A stretch of DNA of 64,000 bases from DATFBY01 sp035253585 (GCA_035253585.1 DATFBY010000125.1:1-64000); one strand, 5' to 3'; positions 9,487 to 18,069 are shown, numbered from the stretch's first letter. Notes: generated by a model not told the origin, from the letters alone. A program made the numbers and translations.

Positions 9487-9597
9487 GCGGGACTCGAAAT
9501 TGGGGACTCGGGACTCAGCGGGGAAATGAATGCGCCGGTCGGCGATGCCGACCGGCGCTTCGTTGTGTTCAACCGAGTCCCGAGTCCCCAGTCCCGC
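9487..9597. repeat. Inverted heptamer-type repeat enclosing a terminator (element A)
   Basis: The left arm (9487-9516) has iterations of GGGACTC and the right arm (9575-9597) has the complementary GAGTCCC units, so the two can pair. The arm architecture matches the five elements at 18.1, 38.4, 40.9, 43.2 and 43.9 kb, but the GGTGTGCC core is missing and a GC hairpin sits in its place. It fills the whole gap between two convergent genes. Confidence 0.7.
9532..9570. terminator. Intrinsic terminator between convergent genes
   Basis: A perfect 12-bp stem (9532-9543 with 9547-9558) closes on a 3-base loop and is followed on the plus strand by a T-rich TTCGTTGTGTT. It would end the polysaccharide operon read from the left. 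It also lies just past the stop of the minus-strand sugar transferase, where the flank is AAATGAA-like rather than a clean T run. Confidence 0.75.
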
Positions 9598-9599
9598 TG

Positions 9600-10418
9600 T
9601 TACCAGCCCCCTCTCTTGAACAGCACCACCGGGATCGTCTGCAGCATGATCTTGATGTCTTCCACCATCCCTTGGCGCTCGAGGTACTCGAGGTCGTAGC
9701 GAACTTTGGTGCGAACGTCCTCGAGCGTCTCGTCGTACTGCTGGTTGACTTGCGCGCGGCCGGTGATGCCGGGCTTCGCGCGATGACGCTGCGGGTACTC
9801 GACGATCTCGTTGCTCAGCCGAATGCAGATGCTCGGACGCTCGGGGCGGGGTCCGACGATGTTCATGTCGCCCTTGATCACGTTGATGAACTGCGGCAGC
9901 TCATCCAGCCGTAGCTTGCGAATAATGTTGCCGACCGGTGTGACGCGCGGATCGGAACGCTTGGCCCACACCGCGCCCGAGTCGCGCTCGGCATCCACGT
10001 ACATCGAGCGGAACTTGTAGATCTTGAAGATGCGGCCGCCGAGGTCGCGGACACGGCGGTCGTAGAGGTGCTCCGTCGAGTTCCAGCGACGATCGAGGCC
10101 CACGCGCGTCTGCGAGTAGAGAATCGGCCCGCGCGACGTCAGCTTCACCGCCAGTGCGACCAGCACGAGGATCGGCGAGAGAATCAGCATCGCCAGGCTC
10201 GCCAGAATCACGTTCACCGTGCGGTTCAGCCACTCCTTGCGCTGTCGCGGCATCACGTGATGTCGGCCGTTCGTGAGAACGATGTCGGCGTTCCTCACCA
10301 CGTCTGTGCCGCGCACTATCTCCACGGCACTGGCGTCGACTGCTTCTGCCTGACGACGACGGTCCGTGGGGGAGTGACGTCTGCGATCGCCTTCAGTTCG
10401 CGGCAACACTACGTCCAT
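9600..10418 (-). CDS. Polyprenyl-phosphate sugar-phosphate transferase (exopolysaccharide initiating enzyme)
   Basis: This is the monotopic PGT (bacterial sugar transferase) family. One hydrophobic re-entrant segment (VILASLAMLILSPILVLVALAV) is followed by KLTSRGPILYSQTRVG, FKIYKFRSM, the catalytic-loop region LRKLRLDELPQFINVIKGDM, VGPRPERP, and KPGITGRAQV. These enzymes put the first sugar phosphate on undecaprenyl phosphate at the cytoplasmic membrane face. I start at ATG 10418 (272 residues), because the upstream extension overlaps the export gene and has poor composition. The domain is WbaP/WcaJ/PssY-type without the large N-terminal membrane domain. It lies downstream of the Wza-like gene on the same strand. 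Confidence 0.9.
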   Translation of the reverse strand: MDVVLPRTEGDRRRHSPTDRRRQAEAVDASAVEIVRGTDVVRNADIVLTNGRHHVMPRQRKEWLNRTVNVILASLAMLILSPILVLVALAVKLTSRGPILYSQTRVGLDRRWNSTEHLYDRRVRDLGGRIFKIYKFRSMYVDAERDSGAVWAKRSDPRVTPVGNIIRKLRLDELPQFINVIKGDMNIVGPRPERPSICIRLSNEIVEYPQRHRAKPGITGRAQVNQQYDETLEDVRTKVRYDLEYLERQGMVEDIKIMLQTIPVVLFKRGGW

Positions 10419-10453
10419 GAACGCTGACTCCACTGGTGGCCTTGCGAAAAAAA

Positions 10454-11248
10454 TCAGTTCGCCAATGCGGCAACTGCGCCGATGACTCCGAGTGCACTCC
10501 CGACGATGTACGCGATTGTCTGCCAATTGCGCACGGTCTTCTTCCCGACGACCAGCTCATCGCCCGGACGGACGTCGAGCTTGTCGAGCGTAGCGCCGCT
10601 CGCAATTGCTTGCTGCATGCCAGCACGATCGAGGATGGTAGAATTGCCCCGCCGCAGCGTGCTCTTCTTGAGCTCGGCCAGCGGCGTTGGTCCGCCAGCA
10701 GCCATAATCGCGTCGCTGGCGAGGAAATCCGACGGCACCGAGTAGTAGCCCGGACGCTGCACCTCACCCATCACGGCGATGCGAATCAGCGACGTCGCTT
10801 TGACCGACGGATCGCGGACGTACTTTCCGATCTCGCGTTTCAGGTGATCGTTCAGCTCGCGACGCAGCACACCTTGCAGCGAAATGTCTGGAAGATTCGG
10901 AAAGGTCACGACGCGGCCGGTGCGCACGGTGAACGTGTCGGTGAGGAAAGTTTCTCCCTGCACGGTCACGACGATGCGGTCGCCGACTTGAAAGTCGCCG
11001 TCGCGTAGCCGCTGCCTGATCGCAGCCGCGTCTTGCGCGCGGTTCTCGCGCTCCGCCAAGGCCAGCTGCTGCTCGAGCTGCGGTCTATCGAGCAGACCCT
11101 GATCCGGCTCAGGTGACTGCGCCCAGAGCGGTGCGACGAGAACAAACACCGCGGCCAGGGCGAGGATCAGGATTGCTGTACGTGACAATGGACGGCGCGC
11201 GTGGGTCGTATCGAGGATCTGCATTGCGTCCCGGGTCATTGCACTCAT
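10454..11248 (-). CDS. Wza-like polysaccharide export protein
   Basis: This 264-residue protein has an N-terminal hydrophobic signal (ILILALAAVFVLVAPLWAQ) without a lipobox Cys, unlike classical Wza. The polysaccharide-export domain follows (GDRIVVTVQGE...TVRTGRVVTFPNLPDISLQG), then an SLBB-like domain with MGEVQRPGYYSVP, and a short C-terminal hydrophobic helix. It is shorter than E. coli Wza. The role is outer-membrane translocation of the polymer together with the Wzc-like kinase at 12.6-15.0 kb. Several close ATGs exist (11248, 11239, 11224) and none has a strong Shine-Dalgarno sequence, so the start is uncertain. Confidence 0.85.
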   Translation of the reverse strand: MSAMTRDAMQILDTTHARRPLSRTAILILALAAVFVLVAPLWAQSPEPDQGLLDRPQLEQQLALAERENRAQDAAAIRQRLRDGDFQVGDRIVVTVQGETFLTDTFTVRTGRVVTFPNLPDISLQGVLRRELNDHLKREIGKYVRDPSVKATSLIRIAVMGEVQRPGYYSVPSDFLASDAIMAAGGPTPLAELKKSTLRRGNSTILDRAGMQQAIASGATLDKLDVRPGDELVVGKKTVRNWQTIAYIVGSALGVIGAVAALAN

Positions 11249-11650
11249 TGTGCTAGTTGCCAAAGAGTGAGGTAACGATCTCAACTGCTTGTCCGACAGG
11301 CGGTTAAGTTTACGAGGGTGGTGCGTTACGGTTTGCTTCGCTCCGCGAATGTGGCGATTTCCCAACAAATCTCGGTGAATCGCATCACCTCGGAGTGAGC
11401 GCTACCGAGCAGGGAACGAACCACGATTCGGGTTGGACGGTGGAATTGGCCTGACATTCGGTGATCGCGTTGGCAGTCTCACGGGCCCATCGAATTGTGG
11501 TGGATGCGCGCCAGAACCACATTCCACCAACTCCTGCCTGTTGCGCTAAACTCTTGACAAGATTACAGTTGCGCGACGCCGTCCGGACGCACGACTCCTG
11601 CACTGATGCCTGCGAGATCGTTCCGAAGTCCTACCCGCCTGAACCAAGAA
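11249..11650. other. Divergent intergenic region
   Basis: About 400 bp separate the minus-strand export gene from the plus-strand receiver gene. I see no convincing coding sequence, since short frames on both strands lack ribosome sites and family motifs. The base composition is less GC-rich than the genes. It holds a TTGACA box at 11554. It must contain the promoter for the export/transferase pair, but I cannot locate it. Confidence 0.6.
11554..11585 (+). promoter_or_regulatory. Possible -35 box (TTGACA) for the receiver-GGDEF gene
   Basis: A perfect TTGACA at 11554-11559 lies 97 bp before the ATG at 11651 in the right orientation. No clear TATAAT-like box sits 16-18 bp downstream (the bases there are GC-rich), so the promoter is only suggested. 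Confidence 0.3.
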
Positions 11651-12535
11651 ATGTCCGCGTCCCCAAAGCCTGATCGCTTACCTCGACCCCCGCTCGCATT
11701 GCTCGCGCACGACCAGGAGTGGACCGCACGCTCGCTGGAAACGATCCTCGGGCCAGGCGGCTACGACGTCGTACACGCGCATACGGGTCGTCAGGCACTC
11801 TCGATCGCACGCTCGGCCAATCCCGACGTGATCATCCTCGATCTCCGCCTACCGGATCTCGACGGCACCGACATCTGCCAGACGCTGCGCAACGATCCGC
11901 ACGTCAGCGCGTCGACTCCGATCATCATGACGACGTCGGGACAGGTCACGCGTTCTCAACGTCTGGCCGCGCTGCGCGCCGGCGCGTGGGACCTCTTCAC
12001 GCAGCCGCTCGACGGGGAGGCGCTTCTGCTCAAGCTGAGCTCGTTTCTCGACGCGCGGCGCGAAACGCAGCAGCTGGCCGAAGACGGTCTGCTCGACGTC
12101 GCTACCGGACTCTACAACGCGCGCGGAGTGAGCCGCCGCGCTCGCGAGATCGGCGCCGAAGCGCAGCGTCGTCGGCAGCCACTGGCGTGCGTGGTGTTCG
12201 CCGTCGATGTCGATGATTCGAGTTCACTCGATGCGAGCACGACAGTCGACCTCGCCACGCAGTTAGGCGAAGTCTGCCGACGCGCCGGTCGAGCGTCGGA
12301 TGCATTCGGGCGGATTGGCGCGCTCGAGTTCGCGGTGCTCGCGCCCGGCACGACCCCCGACGGCGCGATGCGCTTGATCGAGCGGATCAAGACGCGGGTC
12401 GAGGGGGAGCGCTTCACGTCGAAGGGAAAGGAGTATGCGCTTCGCGTGCGCGCGGGATACTGCGCGGTGCCCGACTTCTCCGTGTCACCGCAGGACGCGA
12501 GCGAGATGCTCGAGAAGGCACGACCGGGGGAATAA
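11651..12535 (+). CDS. Degenerate receiver + GGDEF-like protein
   Basis: An N-terminal receiver (residues about 15-130) keeps the phosphoacceptor region VIILDLRLPDLDG, but the conserved Lys of strand 5 is replaced (LFTQPLD instead of xxKPF). The C-terminal domain has the size and start (DVATGLYNARG) of a diguanylate cyclase, but the signature site reads GALEF instead of GGDEF, so c-di-GMP synthesis is unlikely. It could act as a signal-binding or docking protein. It sits between the Wza-like and Wzc-like genes, which suggests control of polysaccharide export. Start at ATG 11651; an earlier ATG at 11606 would add 15 residues. Confidence 0.75.
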   Translation: MSASPKPDRLPRPPLALLAHDQEWTARSLETILGPGGYDVVHAHTGRQALSIARSANPDVIILDLRLPDLDGTDICQTLRNDPHVSASTPIIMTTSGQVTRSQRLAALRAGAWDLFTQPLDGEALLLKLSSFLDARRETQQLAEDGLLDVATGLYNARGVSRRAREIGAEAQRRRQPLACVVFAVDVDDSSSLDASTTVDLATQLGEVCRRAGRASDAFGRIGALEFAVLAPGTTPDGAMRLIERIKTRVEGERFTSKGKEYALRVRAGYCAVPDFSVSPQDASEMLEKARPGE

Positions 12536-12539
12536 AACT

Positions 12540-12610
12540 CGGCCTGCGGCGTGCGGCCGCGGCGCTCTGGCGAGACGGACTCGAGCGCCACGCGCGCAGA
12601 CCGCAGGCCG
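12540..12610. terminator. Nested hairpin terminator between convergent genes
   Basis: An outer stem CGGCCTGCGG (12540-12549) pairs with CCGCAGGCCG (12601-12610), and an inner stem GGCGCTC pairs with GAGCGCC (12561-12567 and 12583-12589). Read on the minus strand, the outer stem is followed by GAGTTTTATT, a plausible T tract that would end the Wzc-like gene; the plus-strand side is weaker. Confidence 0.6.
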
Positions 12611-12620
12611 CCGGCCGTTC

Positions 12621-15020
12621 TTACTCGCTCACTCTCCCAATCAACTGCGGCCGCTCGTCATCCTCCTCCAGCGCGTACCCGTACAGATACGAGTAGGTCT
12701 TGTACGCGCCTTCGGTCGTGCTGATGTTGTTGAGCACCGCGCCTAACACGCGAATCGGGAGGCGGTCCACCAGCTCCAGCTTCGACTCGGCCACACGAAG
12801 ATCAGTCTCGCCCGCGCGCAGCACCACCAGGAGATTCTGCGTAGCCGCGCTCAGCGCGTAGGCATCGATCCCCGCGCCGAACGGTGGGCTGTCGACGATG
12901 ATCACATCGTACTGTGGTCGCAGCTGCGCCATCAGCTCCAGCAGCGCGGGCGACGTGAGCAGCTCCGGGCCACGCTGGCGACGCGTGCCGCAGGGAATCA
13001 GCGACAGCTTCTCGTGAATGCCGCCGTGCGTGATCTCGGCCAGCGTCACCTCGCCGCTCAGATAGTCGATGAGACCCGGCACGCGACTCACGTTGAATGT
13101 CGAGTGCAGCTGACCACGACGAATGTCGCCGTCGAGGAGCACGGTGCGAGATCCCGCTTCGGCAAATGACAGCGCGAGGTTGAGCGACACGAGCGACTTC
13201 CCGTCGCCGGGGCCAGGGCTCGAGATCGTGAGCGCGACCGGTCCGCGGCCGTTGTACTGACTTCGCACATTCAGTCGAATCGAGCGGAATGCTTCGACCA
13301 TGTGCGATTGCTGCTCGTGCTCCGCTTGCGTGCTCTTCAGGTTGCTCCGAATCCGCGGCACGGCGCCGACGACGGTGAGTCCGAGCTGATTCGTCGCCTG
13401 CTGCGGATAGCGGAAGCGCCGATCGGTGTGGTCGAGCAAGAGCGCCAGCCCTAGACCGCCGCCGATGCTCGCCATGAGCGCAATGAGGATGATGCGTGGG
13501 GCGCTGTTGCTGCTCGGCCAGCGCGGAACCGCCGCCGTATCGACGATGCCCACGTCCGGCTGCGCGCTCGCCTCGGAGAGCTTCGTCTGCTCGTACCGAT
13601 CCTTCAGCATCGTGTACACGTTCTCTTTCACCTTCACGTCGCGCTGCAGGCGCTGCTCCTCGATCGATCGAGCGGGAATTGCTCTGATCTCACGCTCCGC
13701 GGTGCGCACGCGACCCGTCAGATCTTGCTCGCGCCGCGAGAGCTGTTCGAGGAGGCCAGTGGCGATCGTCGGGATCGCGCGTGAGCGAAGCTGCTCGATG
13801 CTCTTTCGAAGATTTTTCACTGTGGGGAACGAATCCGTGTACTGCACCTGCGCCGCGCGCAGCGCTGCTTCCTGGCGGTTCAACTCGTCCAGCGCCGTTT
13901 GTAGCTCCTGCGCGTTGGCGACCGACTGAATGGCGAGGAACGCGTCGACGCCGATCTTGCCGCTGCGCGCCTGCCGCAACACTGTCTCGAGCGCCCGACG
14001 ATCGCGGCTGATGTTGTCGAGGTCCATCCGCTGCCGGAAGAACTGATCCATCACCGGGCTCGACGGAGCGAGATCGGTCCCGCGAACCGCGAGCACATCG
14101 GACGGCAGCGTGATCGTGTTGGCGCGGAATCCTTGGTACTTGTTTTCCGCTTCACGCAGCGAAAGCGCTGCGGTGTCGAGCTGCCGCTCGAGCGTGCGCG
14201 CCACTTCACGAAGGCTGCGCTTCTTCAGCTCGCCGGCGGTATAGACGAACTCGGCGATCACAGCGTTGAGCGTGCGCGCGGTCTCGTTGGGATTGGTGCC
14301 CGTGAGCTGGAGCAGGAGGAAATCGCTCTGGTCCGACGAGCGGCGGATGTACAGACGCCGCAGCACGCTCTGCGAGATGTCGCGGATCGGCGCGACGCCG
14401 AAGTCGATGTTGCGTCCGCGGCGGAGAACCTGAGGGGACGGCGCCCAGCGGAAGCCGATTTTCCGACCGATCGAGTCACCCGCGATTCCAGCGTCGACCG
14501 GCCTGCCCTGGGCGGTCAGGAGCGACCAGCGCCGACCGTCAGGGCTCACGGTCAGGCGATAATCCCCGTGCTCGAACCTGTCGGCAACGTCGAAGTCCTG
14601 GAAGACGACCGAGTCCGCCGGCAGCGCCGGATAGAGATACGAATGAGCGCGCTTGACCGCGTTATCGAGAATCGCGGACGTCTTCAGCAGGTCCAGCCAC
14701 GATACGCCGCTGAACACTTCGGCGGCCTGGATGGGACCGCGCGGGCTGGCCGGGCTGTTCGGCTGGGAGAGGACGACAGTCGCGTTGGCGGTGTAGACCG
14801 GATCGATCATGCGCGCGGCCGAGAAACCGAGTCCGGTGCCGGCGAGCACGATCAGGAGGATCATCCACTTGTACCGCTTGAGCGCGGACGTGTAGCGCGA
14901 CCACTGGACGCCTTCGTCTTCGCGCGGTGCACCCCATCCGACTTTCGGAACGGGACTCGGACCCGCCGGCTCGAGCGCGGTATCCATCGGCGGCTTCGTG
15001 GGGGTCAGGTCGCCAGACAT
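12621..15020 (-). CDS. Wzc-like chain-length determinant / bacterial tyrosine autokinase
   Basis: This 799-residue inner-membrane protein has a Wzz-type domain between two membrane segments (near residues 52-72 and 510-530), with a long coiled-coil-rich periplasmic part between them. A cytoplasmic BY-kinase domain follows, with Walker A SSPGPGDGKS, Walker A' VLLDGDIRRG and Walker B VIIVDSPP. The C-terminus carries a tyrosine cluster (YKTYSYLYGYA), the usual autophosphorylation tail. Cycles of phosphorylation in such proteins drive polymerisation and export through a Wza-like channel. It runs alone on the minus strand, divergent from the NtrC-type regulator. Confidence 0.92.
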   Translation of the reverse strand: MSGDLTPTKPPMDTALEPAGPSPVPKVGWGAPREDEGVQWSRYTSALKRYKWMILLIVLAGTGLGFSAARMIDPVYTANATVVLSQPNSPASPRGPIQAAEVFSGVSWLDLLKTSAILDNAVKRAHSYLYPALPADSVVFQDFDVADRFEHGDYRLTVSPDGRRWSLLTAQGRPVDAGIAGDSIGRKIGFRWAPSPQVLRRGRNIDFGVAPIRDISQSVLRRLYIRRSSDQSDFLLLQLTGTNPNETARTLNAVIAEFVYTAGELKKRSLREVARTLERQLDTAALSLREAENKYQGFRANTITLPSDVLAVRGTDLAPSSPVMDQFFRQRMDLDNISRDRRALETVLRQARSGKIGVDAFLAIQSVANAQELQTALDELNRQEAALRAAQVQYTDSFPTVKNLRKSIEQLRSRAIPTIATGLLEQLSRREQDLTGRVRTAEREIRAIPARSIEEQRLQRDVKVKENVYTMLKDRYEQTKLSEASAQPDVGIVDTAAVPRWPSSNSAPRIILIALMASIGGGLGLALLLDHTDRRFRYPQQATNQLGLTVVGAVPRIRSNLKSTQAEHEQQSHMVEAFRSIRLNVRSQYNGRGPVALTISSPGPGDGKSLVSLNLALSFAEAGSRTVLLDGDIRRGQLHSTFNVSRVPGLIDYLSGEVTLAEITHGGIHEKLSLIPCGTRRQRGPELLTSPALLELMAQLRPQYDVIIVDSPPFGAGIDAYALSAATQNLLVVLRAGETDLRVAESKLELVDRLPIRVLGAVLNNISTTEGAYKTYSYLYGYALEEDDERPQLIGRVSE

Positions 15021-15342
15021 GTTCGGTGGTGATCCTCAGTAGTTGTACTTGCCGGTCGCCAGATAACGGCGCGCGACAGCTCGGACGCACTCTCAGACCG
15101 CACCCACGATAGCAATAACGGGCCCAATTCGCTCGTGACCAAAGGGGTGGGTAAGACAGTCATAATACATTGTCGTTTGTTGACCTGCGACTACAGCATG
15201 TCGCCATTCGTAAACAAATACCTGTTGAGCATGCACTACGAAGTGGCTTGACAGACGCAACACTCGACGGTAGCTAGTGGTGCATGCACGCAGCGATTTC
15301 CGCTGCGCATTCGGTCAGCTGTACCGACCCTCAGGAGAACTG
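15021..15342. other. Divergent intergenic region between Wzc-like and NtrC-like genes
   Basis: About 320 bp, relatively AT-rich. On the minus strand TATTAT (complement of 15162-15167) could be a -10 box for the Wzc-like gene, with no clear -35. On the plus strand TTGACA lies at 15248 and a Shine-Dalgarno AGGAG at 15333-15337. I searched both strands for the sigma54 pattern TGGCAC-N5-TTGCA and found no acceptable match. Confidence 0.5.
15248..15276 (+). promoter_or_regulatory. Possible promoter of the NtrC-type regulator gene
   Basis: TTGACA (15248-15253) is followed after 17 bp by TAGCTA (15271-15276), a weak -10 match, 95 bp before the ATG at 15343. It is the best placed of the four TTGACA boxes noted in the window. 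Confidence 0.35.
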
Positions 15343-16857
15343 ATGAGCTCGATCGCCACGCCAGAAGCGGAGCTTCCGCCGCCGGCTTCGACTGTTTCTG
15401 ACCCGCTCTCGATTCCGCAAGAGTTCAAGGCCAGCCTAAAAATACTCATCGTCGACGACGATCGCACACTCCGCGAAGGCTGCGCCACGGTGCTGGAAGT
15501 CGAGGGGTATAATGTCACCGTCATCGGGCGCGGTGACGAAGCGTTGGACACGGTCAAGCGCCGCCGATTCGACATCATCCTCGTCGACCTCTACATGACG
15601 CCGATCTCGGGGATGGACTTCCTGAAGGGCGCGCTCGAGGCCCACAAGGATTCGATCATCGTCATGATGACCGGCAATCCCAGCGTCTCCACCAGCATCG
15701 AAGCACTCCGCGGCGGCGCGTGGGATTACCTCCCCAAGCCCTTCTCCGCGACCCACCTCCAGGTGCTCGTCGGCCGCGCCGCTCACGCGCTCATGGTCGC
15801 CCGCGAAACGCGCGAGCTGCGCGTGCAGATGCTGAAGTCGACGGGCAACAGCGACCGCATGACGCTGCTGGGCGTGTCGCCCGCGTTCCGCCAGGCGATC
15901 GAGTTGGCGCGGAAGGTCGCGCCCACCGACGCCTCGGTGATGATCACCGGAGAGAGCGGAACGGGGAAGGAAGTCATCGCGCAGTTCATCCACCGGCACA
16001 GCCGCCGGGCAAGTCGCCCACTGGTCCCGATCAACTGCGCCGCGCTCCCCGAGCCGCTTCTCGAGTCCGAGATGTTCGGTCACCGGAAGGGCGCGTTCAC
16101 CGGCGCCGACCGCGACAAGCCCGGTCTCCTCGAGACGGCCAATGGCGGCACGCTCTTCCTCGATGAGCTCACCGAGATGTCGCACCCGATTCAGGCGAAG
16201 CTTCTCCGCGTTCTTCAGGATGGCGTGGTACGCCGCGTCGGAAGCGAGCGGCAGGATGCGGTGGTCGACGTGCGCTTCATCTCGGCCACCAACCGCGATC
16301 CGCAGGAAGCGGTCAATTCACGCGTGCTGCGTGAAGATCTGTTCTACCGCCTCCGCGTCGTGCCGATCCGTGTGCCCCCTCTTCGCCAGCGTCTCGAGGA
16401 CATTCCGCTCCTCGCGAACCACTTCCTGTCGCAATACTGGGAGCGTCACCGGCAGCCGAGCGATCCGTCGCCGAAGCTCACCGAGGCGGCCCTGGATTTT
16501 CTTCGGTCACGGCCTTGGCGCGGTAACGTTCGCGAGCTTCAAAACGTCATAGAGCATATGTCCGTGCTCGCGGAGCCGGGTCAGCCGATCCGTTCCGAGG
16601 ACTTCCCGGTTTGGGATGACGCCATTGGGAATCCGGCCGAAGCCGCGCTGCCCGCCGCGATCACGGACGAGCCCTTCCATGTTGCCAAGGATCGGCTCGT
16701 GGCGCAGTTCGAAAAGGAGTACCTCACGCGGCTGGTCGTTCGCGCGGGAGGGAACATGTCGAAGGCGGCGCGGTTGGCGAACATCGATCGCACCACCCTC
16801 TACCGGTTGATGGAAAAGCATCAACTGCCTGCGTACACGAGTCGGCTGGAGGCATAA
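15343..16857 (+). CDS. NtrC-family sigma54-dependent response regulator
   Basis: A complete 504-residue NtrC architecture. The receiver (about 28-145) has the acidic VDDD, the phosphoacceptor in ILVDLYM and the Lys in YLPKPF. The AAA+ domain has Walker A GESGTGKE, an intact GAFTGA loop and Walker B GGTLFLDEL. A C-terminal Fis-type helix-turn-helix follows (NMSKAARLANIDRTTLYRLM). ATG 15343 has an AGGAG ribosome site 6 bp upstream, so I prefer it to GTG 15277. The sensor kinase gene follows 28 bp later and is the likely partner. The pair resembles PrsK/PrsR-type systems of polysaccharide loci, which is an inference from position. Confidence 0.93.
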   Translation: MSSIATPEAELPPPASTVSDPLSIPQEFKASLKILIVDDDRTLREGCATVLEVEGYNVTVIGRGDEALDTVKRRRFDIILVDLYMTPISGMDFLKGALEAHKDSIIVMMTGNPSVSTSIEALRGGAWDYLPKPFSATHLQVLVGRAAHALMVARETRELRVQMLKSTGNSDRMTLLGVSPAFRQAIELARKVAPTDASVMITGESGTGKEVIAQFIHRHSRRASRPLVPINCAALPEPLLESEMFGHRKGAFTGADRDKPGLLETANGGTLFLDELTEMSHPIQAKLLRVLQDGVVRRVGSERQDAVVDVRFISATNRDPQEAVNSRVLREDLFYRLRVVPIRVPPLRQRLEDIPLLANHFLSQYWERHRQPSDPSPKLTEAALDFLRSRPWRGNVRELQNVIEHMSVLAEPGQPIRSEDFPVWDDAIGNPAEAALPAAITDEPFHVAKDRLVAQFEKEYLTRLVVRAGGNMSKAARLANIDRTTLYRLMEKHQLPAYTSRLEA

Positions 16858-16885
16858 CCGGATGTAAATCTCTCGGGAGTTCCAC

Positions 16886-18064
16886 GTGAACGAACGCGCG
16901 GCCGATTCGCGGCGAAGTGACAAGCGCTACAGAACACCAAAGCGCGTCAGTGCGATCGGCGATGCAGGCGTGGAATTCCCGAAGCGGTCCGGCGAGCCAC
17001 AGGACCCTACGGCGGCACAGCTGGAGGCAGCGCTCGAAGCAGCGGCGGTCGACGTTCGTGACACCTGGCGCGAGACGATCGCCGATGGCGCGACTACCAC
17101 CGAGGTCGACGAGCATGTTGCGCTTCTCCTGAGCGCGATCCGCCTGACGGCGGTCGGCGAGACGCCACCCGCGCTCAAGGTGCTGTCGACGTACGCGCCC
17201 GCGCGCACGATGCTCGATGTGCTGCGCCGCTCCTTCCTCGCACGACTCGCCGAGCAGCCCGACATCGCGGATTCGCGACAGCTTCTTCACCTCATGCGCG
17301 CCATGAGCGGCGTCGAGGCGGAGCTCGAGCGCAACGCAACGCAGCGGTTCATTCACCGCCTGTCGCGCCCTGACGGATTGGAGCTGATCGTCGACGTCGC
17401 GCACGATCTGCGCTCGCCGCTGGCGGCGATTCTCTTTCTCGCCGAGACGCTCCGCAAAGGGCAGAGCGGTCCCGTGAATGCGGTGCAGGAGCGCCAACTC
17501 GGCCTCGTCTACAGCGCGGCGTTTGGGCTCCGCTCGTTGGCCAGCGACGTCATCGAGCTGGTGCATGGCGGTGAGCGGCTGGTCGACTCGCATCCGATTC
17601 CATTCTCGGTAAGTGAGTGCACGCAGTCGATGCGCGACATCGTCCAGCCGTTGGCCGAGGAGAAAGGGCTGCACATGGAGCTGGTGAACCCGGAGCCGGA
17701 CTTCCGCATCGGATATCCGTCGGCGCTCAATCGCGCGCTTCTCAACCTGACGACGAACGCCCTCAAGTTCACGTCGGATGGCCAGGTTGAGATCATCGGC
17801 CGGGCGCTCGATCGCACCCGCGTGGAGTTCTCGGTGCGTGACACGGGTCGCGGGATACCGGCGGAGGTCGTTCCGACACTCTTCGAGACCTTCCGCCGTC
17901 GCCTCAAGCCCGGCGAATACACGTTCTCGAGCGCGGGGCTCGGTCTCGCCATCGTGCGCAAGCTTGTCTCGGCGATGGGCGGCGACCTGAAGGTCGACAC
18001 CGTGCAGGAACGCGGAACGCGCTTCTACTTCGAGCTGGAGCTGCCGCCGGCGTCGAGGATGTAA
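16886..18064 (+). CDS. Soluble sensor histidine kinase
   Basis: A 392-residue kinase with no membrane segment. An uncharacterised N-terminal region (1-165) precedes the H box DVAHDLRSPLAAIL and dimerisation helix. The ATPase domain then shows the N box (ALLNLTTNALKF), G1 DTGRGIP and G2 GLGLAIVRKL, ending in FELELPP. Start is GTG 16886, with GGGAG 8 bp upstream. It probably phosphorylates the receiver encoded just before it. The N-terminal region has no PAS, GAF or periplasmic domain that I can recognise, so the signal is unknown, presumably cytoplasmic. Confidence 0.9.
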   Translation: MNERAADSRRSDKRYRTPKRVSAIGDAGVEFPKRSGEPQDPTAAQLEAALEAAAVDVRDTWRETIADGATTTEVDEHVALLLSAIRLTAVGETPPALKVLSTYAPARTMLDVLRRSFLARLAEQPDIADSRQLLHLMRAMSGVEAELERNATQRFIHRLSRPDGLELIVDVAHDLRSPLAAILFLAETLRKGQSGPVNAVQERQLGLVYSAAFGLRSLASDVIELVHGGERLVDSHPIPFSVSECTQSMRDIVQPLAEEKGLHMELVNPEPDFRIGYPSALNRALLNLTTNALKFTSDGQVEIIGRALDRTRVEFSVRDTGRGIPAEVVPTLFETFRRRLKPGEYTFSSAGLGLAIVRKLVSAMGGDLKVDTVQERGTRFYFELELPPASRM

Positions 18065-18069
18065 CGGTC

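Noticed and set aside
10419..10526. Longer N-terminus for the sugar-phosphate transferase
   Set aside because: The extension overlaps the export gene end, is Arg/His-rich, and a good ATG exists at 10418.
11461..11673. Small plus-strand peptide before the receiver gene
   Set aside because: It starts with GTG, has no ribosome site and overlaps the real start in another frame.
14133..15032. Plus-strand frame opposite the Wzc-like gene
   Set aside because: It overlaps a gene with Walker motifs throughout, and no ribosome site or family motif supports it.
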